This document shows positions 8,338 through 16,807 of a stretch of 28,796 nucleotides of DNA, piece by piece. The position numbers and the translations under genes are program-made. The stretch is taken from assembly GCA_018609825.1 (NCBI GenBank), contig JAHEOA010000212.1:1-28796 (forward strand), given 5' to 3'. The notes below the pieces were generated by a model, which searched no databases, was not told the origin of the DNA, and saw only the letters and a list, made by a program, of their open reading frames with translations. This DNA comes from Candidatus Bipolaricaulota bacterium (lineage in GTDB: Bacteria > Bipolaricaulota > Bipolaricaulia > RBG-16-55-9). Numbering within the stretch: the stretch's first letter is position 1; the number at the start of each line of letters is the position of its first letter.

Positions 8338-9734
8338 GTCGGGCTTCCCCGGGTCGCGGCCGTCAGCTCCACCAGGCGATAGGCCGACTTGGCGAACGTC
8401 GCGCCGCCGCGCCGCATCTCCGCTCCCACCAGAAACGCCGTGGGCGAGCCCAGCGTCGTCAGCGGAATCGTCAAGCGGACCGTTCGCATGCCCCGTTTGG
8501 CGGAGACCTCGGCGTTCTCGACAAGCCCTCCGTTCAGGAACAGGCCCCGCGCCGTCTGTAGGAAGCGCCAGGCCAGCGGGACCGCGTCGCCGTCGACGGG
8601 CTTGAGGTGGATCAATACGTGGTTGTGTGGGTGGAGGCGCTCGAAGCATTCCACCTCGACGCTCAACAGATGATTCGCCTTGAGCGACAGATGGAGCGCG
8701 CGGATGTCGTTGTAACGGTGCAGGTTGCCGAGCAGCGTCCGATGGCGGGGATCGAGATAGCTCACCTCGGGTCGGGCGTCGTCGACGCCCGCTTGTCCGT
8801 TTGCCTGGATCAGCTCCGCCATGTCGCGGTCGGCGGAGTCCGCCACGTCGACGCGATGCGTCATCTGCAGCCGCGGCACCTCGCCGAAGAGCTCGTTGGC
8901 CCGCGCGAAGCTCTCCAAGTAGAGCCGCATGTAGTGGACCTGGGAACGGTACTTGAGGATGGCCCGATGCTTGCGCCGCACGTCGGCTCCGTTGAGCGGA
9001 ACCCGGAGCCAGTTCGTGTCGAGCGACGTCAACGAGGGCGGCGGCGTCAGCTTGGCGCGGAACAGTCGGCCGCGAGGCATCGGCCACCGGCCCCGGTGGA
9101 TCACGTAGGTCAACGGCCGCACGCCCGCGAACGACGGCGCGTTTGGCTCTTGGGCCAGTCGCTGGAGCGCATAGATCCAGAACGCTTCCGTGCTCCAGTG
9201 ATCGGGATGGAAGTCGTTCGGATGGGGCACGTAGAGCGTCGCCGGCCGATGTGTGCGCAATAGCCACTGCAGATCCCGAACGACGGCCTGTCCGCAGTAG
9301 AGCGCCGCAGGCGTCAGGCTGTTGTCGTAGGGCGAGCGCTGCGCGCCCGTTTGAGGGGAGGTGTAGGGCGCGTCCTCGCTCCAGTGCTGGTTCCAGAGCC
9401 GCGCCAACCCGCGGTCGGGGTAGCCCAAGAACACGACGCCATCGGGATCCATGCCGAGCGCCTCCAGGGCACGTCGGGTCTCGCGTTGGCGGTAATACCC
9501 GAATCGCACCGCGCTGCGGCGGTTACGGAACGGCCCGCGATACTGGCCGTCCCCGTTGGTCATGAGCACGACGGTGACGGGATCGCCGCGGGCGAGATGG
9601 CGCTGGATCAGCCCGCCGACCCCGAGCACCTCGTCGTCGTTGTGCGGCGCGACGACCAGGACGGGCCCGGCCTCGATGTCGTCGATCGAGCGTTCGGTTG
9701 GCTGCTCGGCGGTGGCGCCAGTTGAGTTGTCCAT
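8334..9734 (-). CDS. PIG-L family deacetylase with C-terminal extension
   Basis: A 466-residue LmbE/PIG-L metalloenzyme. The zinc motif appears as P30-H-N-D-D-E35 and the second histidine motif as H171-P-N-D-F-H-P-D-H179. Family members remove acetyl groups from N-acetylglucosamine-type sugars, for example MshB and BshB in low-molecular-weight thiol synthesis. The PIG-L core ends near residue 290; the remaining 170 or so residues form an additional probably beta-rich domain I do not recognise. The ATG at 9734 lacks a Shine-Dalgarno. A strong GGGGGAG lies about 30 bases upstream but serves other-frame ATGs at 9757 and 9763, and the only in-frame start after the upstream stop is this ATG. The gene overlaps the GNAT gene by 4 bases. 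Confidence 0.88.
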   Translation of the reverse strand: MDNSTGATAEQPTERSIDDIEAGPVLVVAPHNDDEVLGVGGLIQRHLARGDPVTVVLMTNGDGQYRGPFRNRRSAVRFGYYRQRETRRALEALGMDPDGVVFLGYPDRGLARLWNQHWSEDAPYTSPQTGAQRSPYDNSLTPAALYCGQAVVRDLQWLLRTHRPATLYVPHPNDFHPDHWSTEAFWIYALQRLAQEPNAPSFAGVRPLTYVIHRGRWPMPRGRLFRAKLTPPPSLTSLDTNWLRVPLNGADVRRKHRAILKYRSQVHYMRLYLESFARANELFGEVPRLQMTHRVDVADSADRDMAELIQANGQAGVDDARPEVSYLDPRHRTLLGNLHRYNDIRALHLSLKANHLLSVEVECFERLHPHNHVLIHLKPVDGDAVPLAWRFLQTARGLFLNGGLVENAEVSAKRGMRTVRLTIPLTTLGSPTAFLVGAEMRRGGATFAKSAYRLVELTAATRGSPT

Positions 9735-9861
9735 GGCGTCGGCGTCCGTTGTACCATGCCCATCTCCCCCTCAGCCAGGCCCGGTTCGCCCACCGCGCCA
9801 TTCTGGCATGCATCCGAGGGTGCCGATACCATCGATGGACCCCAAATCCACTGGCAACCCC

Positions 9862-9867
9862 AGGAGG
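9862..9867 (+). promoter_or_regulatory. Shine-Dalgarno fixing the subtilase start
   Basis: AGGAGG sits 9 bases before the ATG at 9877. This selects that codon over in-frame upstream ATGs (including 9835 and 9556), which would place long basic or proline-rich sequence before the signal peptide and run over the divergent PIG-L gene. Confidence 0.75.
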
Positions 9868-9876
9868 CGGTTTCGG

Positions 9877-12810
9877 ATGCGGTGGCGTCGCGCAATCGTC
9901 ATGGCCACGGTCGTTCTCGGCATCCTCAGTGTAGGAGCCCAGTCGCTCGTCGGGGACGGACTCGCAACCGACGGAGCCTCAAAGCGAGGTGCGACGGCGG
10001 AATCTCACAAGATCCAGGGATCCCTGAAGCGCCTGATCGGTCAGGCCGGCGCTGCGGGGCGATTCTCCGTCCGGCTCAACCGTCCCTTGAACGGAGCGTC
10101 GGTCATGACGGACATGCTGGCCGAGGACGGCTTCCGCGTCGTCGTGGAGGCCCGCAGCGAGGACGCGGTCAACGGGCTCCGTGCGACGATCGACCATCTG
10201 GGGGGACAGATCGAGGGCGTTGCCGGCTCCCGGCTACAGGCCCGTCTCTCGGCCCCGGCGACCGAGCAACTGGCCGAAGCGCGCGACGTGGCGTTTATCC
10301 GCCTTCCGATGTCCCCGTTCCCACGCGATCCGTTCCTGACCGCGCAGGCGGAGGCCGCGGACGACGAGATCACCAGCGAGGGACTGGACGCCATCGGCAC
10401 CGAGACCTGGCATGAGATCGGACTCAACGGCCAAGGCGTGCGCGTCGGCGTGATCGACAGCGGCTTCATGGACTACGACAAACTGCTGGGCAGCGAGTTG
10501 CCGCCCGAGCATCGGCTGACGACCCGGTCGTTCCGTCCGGACAATGACATCGAATGTTCCAACTGCTCCGAGACGGGGCAGTACCATGGCCTGGGCACCG
10601 CCGAGGTGGTCCACGACGTGGCGCCGCGAGCGGAGCTTTTGCTCAGCAACTTCGGCAGCGGCGTCCAGTTTGAACGGACCGTCAACTGGATGATCGATCA
10701 GGACGTCGACGTCATCAACACCTCGCTCGGATTCCCCTCCGGCTGCTTCCGCAAGGGCGGCGGCATCTTTGAGCCCATCATCCAGAAGGCCCGCGACGCC
10801 GGGATCACGTGGGCCACGTCGGCCGGCAACGAGGGCAACGCCCACTGGCAGGGCACCTACGCCGACCCCGATGGCGACGACCGCCACAACTTCGCCGAGG
10901 GAGACAACACCTTCACGGTCGAAGCCGAGCTCGTGGAGGCCGACGTGAACGGCCGCGACGCGGCGGCCGCGATCCTGAGCTTCATGCTCAGTTGGGACGC
11001 GCCGTGCACGGGCGCCGACCGGGCCTACGACATCCAGATCGTGCCCGAGGACGACGCGGCCGAGACGGTCACGGGCAGTTGGACGTGGCAGCCGGGTATC
11101 CCCATTCGGTCCGCCTTCAACGTCTTCGAGTTCGACGCCGACGAAGTCGGGGAGACGAAGACGTTCCAGGTGGTGATCACCAAGCTGGACTCGGAGGCCC
11201 CGGACGTCACCCTGGACATGCTCATCCAGGCGTGCACCGAGTGCGTCGATGGGGATTTCGACTACCTGACCCCGGAGGGCAGCGTCAGCATTCTGGAGCC
11301 CTCGATCTCCCCCAGCGCCATGACCGTGGGCGCTCGCCATCACGACGCCGACGCCTGTGGTGAGCTCTGTCCGGACGGCTCGCTGCTGTTCTACTCCAGT
11401 CGCGGGCCCACCAAGGACGGACGGACGAAGCCGGACATCGCCGCCCCGACCCACGTCTCCACGACCGCATTCGGCCCATGGAATCGCACGGGGGACAACC
11501 AGAACGTCGGCTTCACCGGCACCAGCGCGGCCAGCCCGCATGCCGCGGGCGCGGCGGCCCTCGCGCAACAGGCCATCCCCGACGGCACGCCGGGCGAGAT
11601 CATCGACTTCCTGAAACGACGCAGCGAGGACCTGGGCGCGCCGGGGGCCGACAATCGCTTCGGGGCGGGGGCGCTGTCGCTGGGCCCGCTGCCGTTGGAT
11701 CCGGCCGCGTTGAACGTCACGGGCGTCACGCCCGGCCGCGCGATCGTCGGCCAGGAGACCGAGGCGGTCATTACGGGGACGGGCCTCACCCGAGCGAGCA
11801 AGGTGCTCGTCGAGGGCAGCGGCGTGACGGCCACGATCCGCGAGGGTGCCACCGACAACGAGCTGCCGATCACGGTACGCGTGTCGAGCTCGGCCGAGCT
11901 CGGAGCGCGGTCGTTCCGCGTGGTGGGCGAGACCGAAGACGCCAGCAGCGGCCGGGCGAGGCTGTCGGTGATCGGCCCGCCGAGCTTCGAGGTCTCGGAG
12001 ACGGAGCTGGCCTATGAGGTCACCGTGGGCGACAGGGGCGCTCCCATTCGGCAGCTCTCGATCGGCAACCGCGGCGACGGGCCGCTGGCCTGGAGCGCGC
12101 GGACGACCCAGTCGTGGGTGGCGGTCAACCCGAGGTCCGGATCGACGCCCTCGGAGATCCGGGTGCTGCTGAGTCCGGGCGATCTGGACCCCGGCGTCCA
12201 TCGGGCGCAGATCGTCCTGGAGTCGGAGACGGCCGAGAACAGCCCGTTCCGCGTCGACGTGGTCCTGAGAGTCCAGCAGCCCGAGATCGGCCTCGATCCG
12301 GAACGGCTCGCCTTCGAGGCGACGCTCGGTGACTCCCCGGACAGCCAGACGGTGCGGATCCGCAACTCGGGCAGCGGGACGCTGCGCTGGGACGCCGAGC
12401 CGCAAGCCCCTTGGATCAACGTCAACGCCTCAAGTGGGTCGGGGGACTTCGACTTGATCGTCTCCATCGACGGCGCGGACCTCGCTCCCGGCACGCATCA
12501 AGGCACAGTCCGCATCACGGCCGAGATGGCCTCGAACAGCCCCGTCGAGGTGCCCGTGATCGTTCGCATTCAGGGACCCGACGCTCTGACGGCCGTCGAG
12601 TTTGGCAAGATCGCGTTCGACCCGCCCGAGGCCTGGCGGCGGATCGTCGGGCAAGCGTGCGTCGTCTATCGCAACGTCAGCGACGGCCACGCCCGCGTTC
12701 ACGTCACGCCGCCCGACGGCGACGATCGCCGCACGTATCACGTGCCCTCGGGCAACGATGTGGTCGTCTGCGGTCGGGTCGCGCACATCGACACGCGGGC
12801 CGACACCTGA
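9877..12810 (+). CDS. Exported S8 subtilisin-like protease with IPT and two BACON-like domains
   Basis: A 977-residue secreted protein. It starts with an Arg-rich signal peptide (hydrophobic about 7-22) and a prodomain-like region (about 55-150). The S8 catalytic domain has Asp194 (GVIDSG), His237, oxyanion Asn318 (SAGNEG) and Ser550 (GTSAASPH). The His motif is unusual: YHGLGTAEVVHDVAP rather than HGTHVAG. Asn318 to Ser550 spans about 230 residues against about 66 in subtilisin, so a domain of about 165 residues is inserted; it contains several Cys likely to form disulfides. After the protease come an IPT/TIG-like Ig domain (about 611-695), two tandem BACON-like beta domains (about 703-800 and 801-905) and a short end domain. 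The adhesion-type modules suggest action on polymers or surface proteins. It stands alone, divergent from PIG-L. Confidence 0.9.
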   Translation: MRWRRAIVMATVVLGILSVGAQSLVGDGLATDGASKRGATAESHKIQGSLKRLIGQAGAAGRFSVRLNRPLNGASVMTDMLAEDGFRVVVEARSEDAVNGLRATIDHLGGQIEGVAGSRLQARLSAPATEQLAEARDVAFIRLPMSPFPRDPFLTAQAEAADDEITSEGLDAIGTETWHEIGLNGQGVRVGVIDSGFMDYDKLLGSELPPEHRLTTRSFRPDNDIECSNCSETGQYHGLGTAEVVHDVAPRAELLLSNFGSGVQFERTVNWMIDQDVDVINTSLGFPSGCFRKGGGIFEPIIQKARDAGITWATSAGNEGNAHWQGTYADPDGDDRHNFAEGDNTFTVEAELVEADVNGRDAAAAILSFMLSWDAPCTGADRAYDIQIVPEDDAAETVTGSWTWQPGIPIRSAFNVFEFDADEVGETKTFQVVITKLDSEAPDVTLDMLIQACTECVDGDFDYLTPEGSVSILEPSISPSAMTVGARHHDADACGELCPDGSLLFYSSRGPTKDGRTKPDIAAPTHVSTTAFGPWNRTGDNQNVGFTGTSAASPHAAGAAALAQQAIPDGTPGEIIDFLKRRSEDLGAPGADNRFGAGALSLGPLPLDPAALNVTGVTPGRAIVGQETEAVITGTGLTRASKVLVEGSGVTATIREGATDNELPITVRVSSSAELGARSFRVVGETEDASSGRARLSVIGPPSFEVSETELAYEVTVGDRGAPIRQLSIGNRGDGPLAWSARTTQSWVAVNPRSGSTPSEIRVLLSPGDLDPGVHRAQIVLESETAENSPFRVDVVLRVQQPEIGLDPERLAFEATLGDSPDSQTVRIRNSGSGTLRWDAEPQAPWINVNASSGSGDFDLIVSIDGADLAPGTHQGTVRITAEMASNSPVEVPVIVRIQGPDALTAVEFGKIAFDPPEAWRRIVGQACVVYRNVSDGHARVHVTPPDGDDRRTYHVPSGNDVVVCGRVAHIDTRADT

Positions 12811-12826
12811 GCTGAAGCGAAGCCGC

Positions 12827-12856
12827 TTGCTCCCACAGCCACGGCTGTTCTAGAAT
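12827..12856 (+). promoter_or_regulatory. Candidate promoter for the Lon-like protease gene
   Basis: TTGCTC (12827-12832), an 18-base spacer and TAGAAT (12851-12856; 5 of 6 to the -10 consensus) lie in the gap after the subtilase gene, leaving a leader of about 110 bases before the ATG at 12971. Confidence 0.4.
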
Positions 12857-12970
12857 GGGCGCACCTAGGCATCCCCATGACGCCGTCGGTGGACGGGCCA
12901 TCGTTCGACGTGCTGAGGTCGCGACCGCCGACTGCGATGCCCGTCGGGGATCCATCAGGGAGGCATCAGC

Positions 12971-15442
12971 ATGCCCGAGCTCTCGACTGATCAACTGCAT
13001 CGACCCTGTGACCCGAGCATCTACGACTTCGAAACGACGCACGACGTCGAGCCGCTGAGTGAGGTCATCGGCCAGGAACGGGCGATCCGCGCGCTCGAGA
13101 CGGGCCTGAAGCTCAAGAACGCGCGCAACCGCTACAACATCTTCGTGGCGGGCGATCCGGGCACGGGCAAGCTCTCCGCCGTGCAGAGCTTCGTCGAGGA
13201 CGTGAGCGCCGATCAGGAGCAGCCGCCCGACCTGTGCTACGTGCACAACTTTGCCGATCCGTATCGGCCGCGCTATCTCCAGCTTCCGGCCGGGCAAGGC
13301 AGCGAACTGAAGGCTGACATGGAGCGGCTGATCGACAGCCTCCGGGACGACCTGCCCAAGGCGTTCGAGAGCGACGAGTACCAGGAGCGTCGCGAACAGG
13401 TGGACCAGCAGTACAAGGAGCGCGAGCAACAGATGTACGAGCGCTGGCAGCAGGAGGCCGAAGAACGCGGCTTCCAGCTCCAGCAGACCCAGATCGGCAT
13501 CCAGACGATCCCGGTGGACGAGGACGGCGAGCCGATGACGCGCGAGCAGTTCCAGGGGCTCGACGATGCGACCCAGCGCGAGCTGCGCGAGCGCCAGGAG
13601 GAGCTCCAAGAGATCATCCAGCGCGACATGCGCGAGGCGAGCAAGGTGGCCGAGGAGCGCTCGGAGGCCGTCGACGAGCTCAATCGCGAGGTGGCCGAGT
13701 TCGTCATCGCGCCGCGGGTGCAGAATTTGAAGGAACGCTACCGCGATCGCGACCGCGTGCTCGGGTATCTCGACGAGGTCCAGGAGGATCTGATCGACAA
13801 CGTCGATATCTTCCTCGACGAAGGCGGCGGGGGCGGACAGGGCAACATGCCCCAGATGTTGCAACAGATGATGGCCGCCGGCGGGCAACAACAGGGCGGC
13901 GATCCGTTCCGCAAGTACGACGTCAACGTCCTGGTCGACCACGGCGACACGGAAGGGGCGCCCGTCGTGATCCAGGAGAACGCGACCTATCCCAATCTCT
14001 TCGGTCGGGTCGAGCGGCGCATGCAGATGGGGGCGGTCACGACCGACTTCATGATGATCCGGCCGGGGTCGATCCACGAGGCGAACGGCGGGTACCTGAT
14101 CCTCAATGCGGAAAACTTGCTGCGTTCGCCCATGAGCTGGCAGGCAATCAAAGTCACCCTACGACGCAAGGAGATCGAAGTCGAGGACGTGGCCAACATG
14201 CTCGGCTACGGCGCCGCCGAGGGCCTCAAGCCGGAGGCGCTGCCCTTGGACGTCAAGTTCGTCGTCATCGGGAACCGCTACATCTACGACCTGCTACAAG
14301 CCTACGACGAGGACTTCCGGAAGCTCTTTGCGGTCAAGAGCGAGTTCGACAACGACATGGACCGCACCGAGGAGACCGAACGTCGCTTCGCCAATTTCCT
14401 TTGTGCCCGCGGCGACGAGGACCCCTATCTGTTGCCGTTCGACCCGACGGGCACGGCCCGCCTGGTGGAGTACGCCAGCGAGTGCGCCAACGATCAGAGC
14501 AAGCTCTCCGCGTGTTTCAGCGACCTGATGACGATCGTCGACGAGGCGAGCTTCCGAGCCCGTGAGGCCGACGATGAGGTCGTCACCCGCGGTCACGTCC
14601 AGAGCGCCATCGAGGCCCGCGACTTTCGGCACAACTTGCTCGAAGAGAAGGTCCGCGAGATGATCGCGCGCGGGGAGATCTTCGTCGACACCGAGGGCGA
14701 AACGCCGGGCCAGATCAATGGCCTGAGCGTCCTCCACACGGGCGATCACCAGTTCGGCCGGCCCACGCGCATCACCGCCACCGTTCATACGGGCAAGGAC
14801 GGCGTGATGGACATCGAACGCGAGGCGGAACTGTCGGGCAAGATCCACACCAAGGGGCTCCTCATCTTGAAAAGCTGGCTCGGGAACCAGTTTGCGCGAG
14901 AGCGCCCGCTCTCGCTGTCGGCCAGCCTGACGTTCGAGCAGAGCTACGGCACCGTCGACGGGGACAGCGCCTCGGCGGCTGAACTGATTGCCCTGATCTC
15001 CGAGATCGCCGACGCCCCCATCAGGCAGGGGATCGCCATCACGGGGTCGGTCAACCAGAAGGGCCAGATTCAGCCCATCGGCGGCGTCAACGAGAAGATC
15101 GAGGGTTTCTACAAAGTCTGCAAGGTGCAGGGGCTGACGGGCGATCAGGGCGTCGTGATCCCCGAGGCCAACGTGGAGCACCTGATGCTGGCCAGCGACG
15201 TTCGCGAGGCCGTCGAAAACGGGGATTTCCACGTCTGGTCGGTGGATTCGATAGACGAGGCCGTAGAGCTCTTGACGGGCGCGGCGGCGGGCGCCTGGAA
15301 CGCTGAGGCCGAGGCCTTCGACGACGGTTCGCTCTACGCCCGCGTGGACGCCGAACTGCAAGACATCGCCGAACGCCTACGACAAGCCGAGGAGAGCGAG
15401 GAGAAGGACGTCCCCGGCAGCGGTTCGGCGAGCGAGGGCTGA
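12971..15442 (+). CDS. Lon-like ATP-dependent protease (LonB/LonC-type AAA+ serine protease)
   Basis: An 823-residue cytoplasmic AAA+ protease. Walker A is G61-D-P-G-T-G-K67. A long Glu/Gln/Arg-rich coiled-coil insertion (about 115-270) follows, then a Gly/Gln/Met-rich patch (about 280-310) and the remaining AAA module with GGYLILNAENLL as the Walker B-like strand. The C-terminal Lon peptidase domain has the Ser666/Lys709 dyad (TVDGDSASAAE; GGVNEKIEGF), with the 43-residue spacing seen in E. coli Lon. There is no N-terminal LAN domain, so this is not classical LonA; it matches the LonB-like proteins often annotated as Lon-related protease. GGGAGG lies 7 bases before the ATG. It probably degrades damaged proteins. 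The gene appears monocistronic, with its own promoter at 12827-12856. Confidence 0.92.
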   Translation: MPELSTDQLHRPCDPSIYDFETTHDVEPLSEVIGQERAIRALETGLKLKNARNRYNIFVAGDPGTGKLSAVQSFVEDVSADQEQPPDLCYVHNFADPYRPRYLQLPAGQGSELKADMERLIDSLRDDLPKAFESDEYQERREQVDQQYKEREQQMYERWQQEAEERGFQLQQTQIGIQTIPVDEDGEPMTREQFQGLDDATQRELRERQEELQEIIQRDMREASKVAEERSEAVDELNREVAEFVIAPRVQNLKERYRDRDRVLGYLDEVQEDLIDNVDIFLDEGGGGGQGNMPQMLQQMMAAGGQQQGGDPFRKYDVNVLVDHGDTEGAPVVIQENATYPNLFGRVERRMQMGAVTTDFMMIRPGSIHEANGGYLILNAENLLRSPMSWQAIKVTLRRKEIEVEDVANMLGYGAAEGLKPEALPLDVKFVVIGNRYIYDLLQAYDEDFRKLFAVKSEFDNDMDRTEETERRFANFLCARGDEDPYLLPFDPTGTARLVEYASECANDQSKLSACFSDLMTIVDEASFRAREADDEVVTRGHVQSAIEARDFRHNLLEEKVREMIARGEIFVDTEGETPGQINGLSVLHTGDHQFGRPTRITATVHTGKDGVMDIEREAELSGKIHTKGLLILKSWLGNQFARERPLSLSASLTFEQSYGTVDGDSASAAELIALISEIADAPIRQGIAITGSVNQKGQIQPIGGVNEKIEGFYKVCKVQGLTGDQGVVIPEANVEHLMLASDVREAVENGDFHVWSVDSIDEAVELLTGAAAGAWNAEAEAFDDGSLYARVDAELQDIAERLRQAEESEEKDVPGSGSASEG

Positions 15443-15517
15443 ACTCCTCGGATTCAACGGTCAAGGGGCACCGAACCTCCCAGGGGCTTCCATCCGCGCC
15501 TGCCCCCGTTGTGGACA

Positions 15518-15531
15518 TTGATCTAGGTCAT
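15518..15531 (+). promoter_or_regulatory. CRP/FNR-family-like operator upstream of the oxidase operon
   Basis: TTGATCTAGGTCAT matches the FNR palindrome TTGATnnnnATCAA at 8 of 10 specified positions. Its centre (15524.5) is about 40 bases before the start site predicted from GATAAT at 15552-15557, which is the class II activator position. The assignment rests on the motif and its spacing only. Confidence 0.35.
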
Positions 15532-15551
15532 TGAGGGGGCCTTCCGAATTT

Positions 15552-15570
15552 GATAATAGTAATGAGTATC
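15552..15570 (+). promoter_or_regulatory. -10 element overlapped by a Fur-box-like palindrome
   Basis: The sequence GATAATAGTAATGAGTATC agrees with the 19-bp Fur box (GATAATGATAATCATTATC) at 15 of 19 positions, with flanking bases extending the TGATA...TATCA arms. Its first six bases, GATAAT, are also a 5-of-6 match to the -10 consensus; TTGAGG at 15531-15536 could be a -35, though with a short 15-base spacer. An AT-rich patch like this is conspicuous in this GC-rich DNA. It precedes ctaC by about 35 bases, so a bound repressor would block transcription of the oxidase operon. Confidence 0.4.
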
Positions 15571-15605
15571 ATCATGACCAGACGTTTCGAAGGAGCGGAA
15601 GCCCG

Positions 15606-16772
15606 ATGATCATTGCCCTGACGATTGTCCTCATCGTGATCGCCTCGGTCGTGTTCACCTTTATCAGCCCATGGACCTTCACGCCGTTGGCCTCCAACTG
15701 GTGGGCCGTCGATCTTTCAACCAACGTCACGTTCATCGTGACCGGCCTCGCCTTTGTCGTGGTCAACCTCTTTTTGGCTTACGTGATCGTTCGCTATCGC
15801 CACCGTCGGCAGAGTCGGGCAGAATACATGCCGGAAAAGCCCCGTCTCGAGAAGACCCTCGCCGGGATCACGGCCCTCGGGATTGTCGTGCTGTTGGCGC
15901 CCGGCATGTTCGTCTACAACGACCTGATCAGCGCCCCGTCCGACGCCATGAAGGTGGAGGTCCTTGGCGAGCAGTGGCGCTGGACCTATCGGTTTGCGGG
16001 CGAGGACGGCGAATTCGGCGCGACAAGCCCCGAGCTGTTCGGGCCGCAGAATCCCTACGGCATCGACCCGGACGACCCGGCCGGCGACGACGACGTCTTG
16101 ATCCAGAGCGGCACGGTCCACCTGCCCGTCGGCGTCCCCGTCGACATGCAGATCCGCTCCAAGGACGTGTTGCACAGCGTCTACGTCCCCAACTTTCGGG
16201 TCAAGATGGACGCGGTTCCCGGCATGATCACCAGCACGTGGTTTACGCCGACCGAAGCGGGCGCCTATGACCTCCTGTGTGCCGAGTACTGTGGCGTCGC
16301 GCACTACTCCATGACGGGCGAGGTGGTTGTCGAGGAGCAAGCCGCGTTCGAGACATGGCTGGCCGGGCAGCCGACCTTGGCCGGGCGCCCCTCCGACGAT
16401 GCCCCTGACGGCGAGCCGTCCCAAGGGGACGACACGGCTGCGGGCGAGCCGCAGACGCCGATTGAGCGCGGCCGCGTGGTGGCGCAGACCAACGGCTGTT
16501 TGGGCTGCCACAGCACCGACGGGTCCTCGATGACGGGCCCGACCTGGCAGGGCCTACACGGCAGCGAGGTGGCGCTCAAGAGCGGCGAGACCGTCGCGGC
16601 TGACGAGGATTACATTCGCACTTCGGTACGCAACCCGAACGATCAGATCCATGAGGGCTATCAAGCCAACATCATGCGGCCCTATACCGAATCCCAGATC
16701 AGCGATGAGGAACTTCAGGATCTGATTGCCTACATCAAGAGCCTGTCTGACAGTGAGTCATCGACCGAATAG
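15606..16772 (+). CDS. ctaC: Cytochrome c oxidase subunit II with fused cytochrome c domain
   Basis: A 388-residue caa3-type subunit II. Three hydrophobic segments are visible (about 3-22, 42-62, 85-106). The extracytoplasmic cupredoxin domain carries the CuA ligands His190, Cys225, Glu227, Cys229, His233 and Met236 (CAEYCGVAHYSM). A hydrophilic linker (about 255-285) joins it to a cytochrome c domain with C298-L-G-C301-H302 and likely axial Met357. The subunit accepts electrons and passes them to haem a in subunit I. I choose the ATG at 15606, with AAGGAG 10 bases upstream, over a longer frame whose first 25 residues run through the operator region. It is the first gene of the oxidase operon; its haem domain is nearly duplicated in the gene at 20674. 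Confidence 0.95.
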   Translation: MIIALTIVLIVIASVVFTFISPWTFTPLASNWWAVDLSTNVTFIVTGLAFVVVNLFLAYVIVRYRHRRQSRAEYMPEKPRLEKTLAGITALGIVVLLAPGMFVYNDLISAPSDAMKVEVLGEQWRWTYRFAGEDGEFGATSPELFGPQNPYGIDPDDPAGDDDVLIQSGTVHLPVGVPVDMQIRSKDVLHSVYVPNFRVKMDAVPGMITSTWFTPTEAGAYDLLCAEYCGVAHYSMTGEVVVEEQAAFETWLAGQPTLAGRPSDDAPDGEPSQGDDTAAGEPQTPIERGRVVAQTNGCLGCHSTDGSSMTGPTWQGLHGSEVALKSGETVAADEDYIRTSVRNPNDQIHEGYQANIMRPYTESQISDEELQDLIAYIKSLSDSESSTE

Positions 16773-16807
16773 GGCCTGAGCCACGCTTGGAGACAAGGGG
16801 GATCGGA

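Noticed and set aside
8338..9267. Long N-terminal extension of the GNAT open frame
   Set aside because: It runs out of frame through the PIG-L coding sequence. The ATGA overlap at 8334-8337 and the start of GNAT homology place the true start at 8337.
9735..9895. Frameshifted N-terminus of the PIG-L gene beginning at ATG 9757/9763 behind GGGGGAG
   Set aside because: That frame does not join the deacetylase without an indel, and the sequence from ATG 9734 is already a plausible complete N-terminus. The strong Shine-Dalgarno remains unexplained.
10234..14077. Long minus-strand open frames opposite the subtilase and Lon-like genes
   Set aside because: They are antisense shadows of genes with complete catalytic motifs and have no start signals or domains of their own.
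15443..15517. Terminator after the Lon-like gene
   Set aside because: GGGGC and GCCCC blocks could pair only across a long loop with no U-run, so it is too weak to call.
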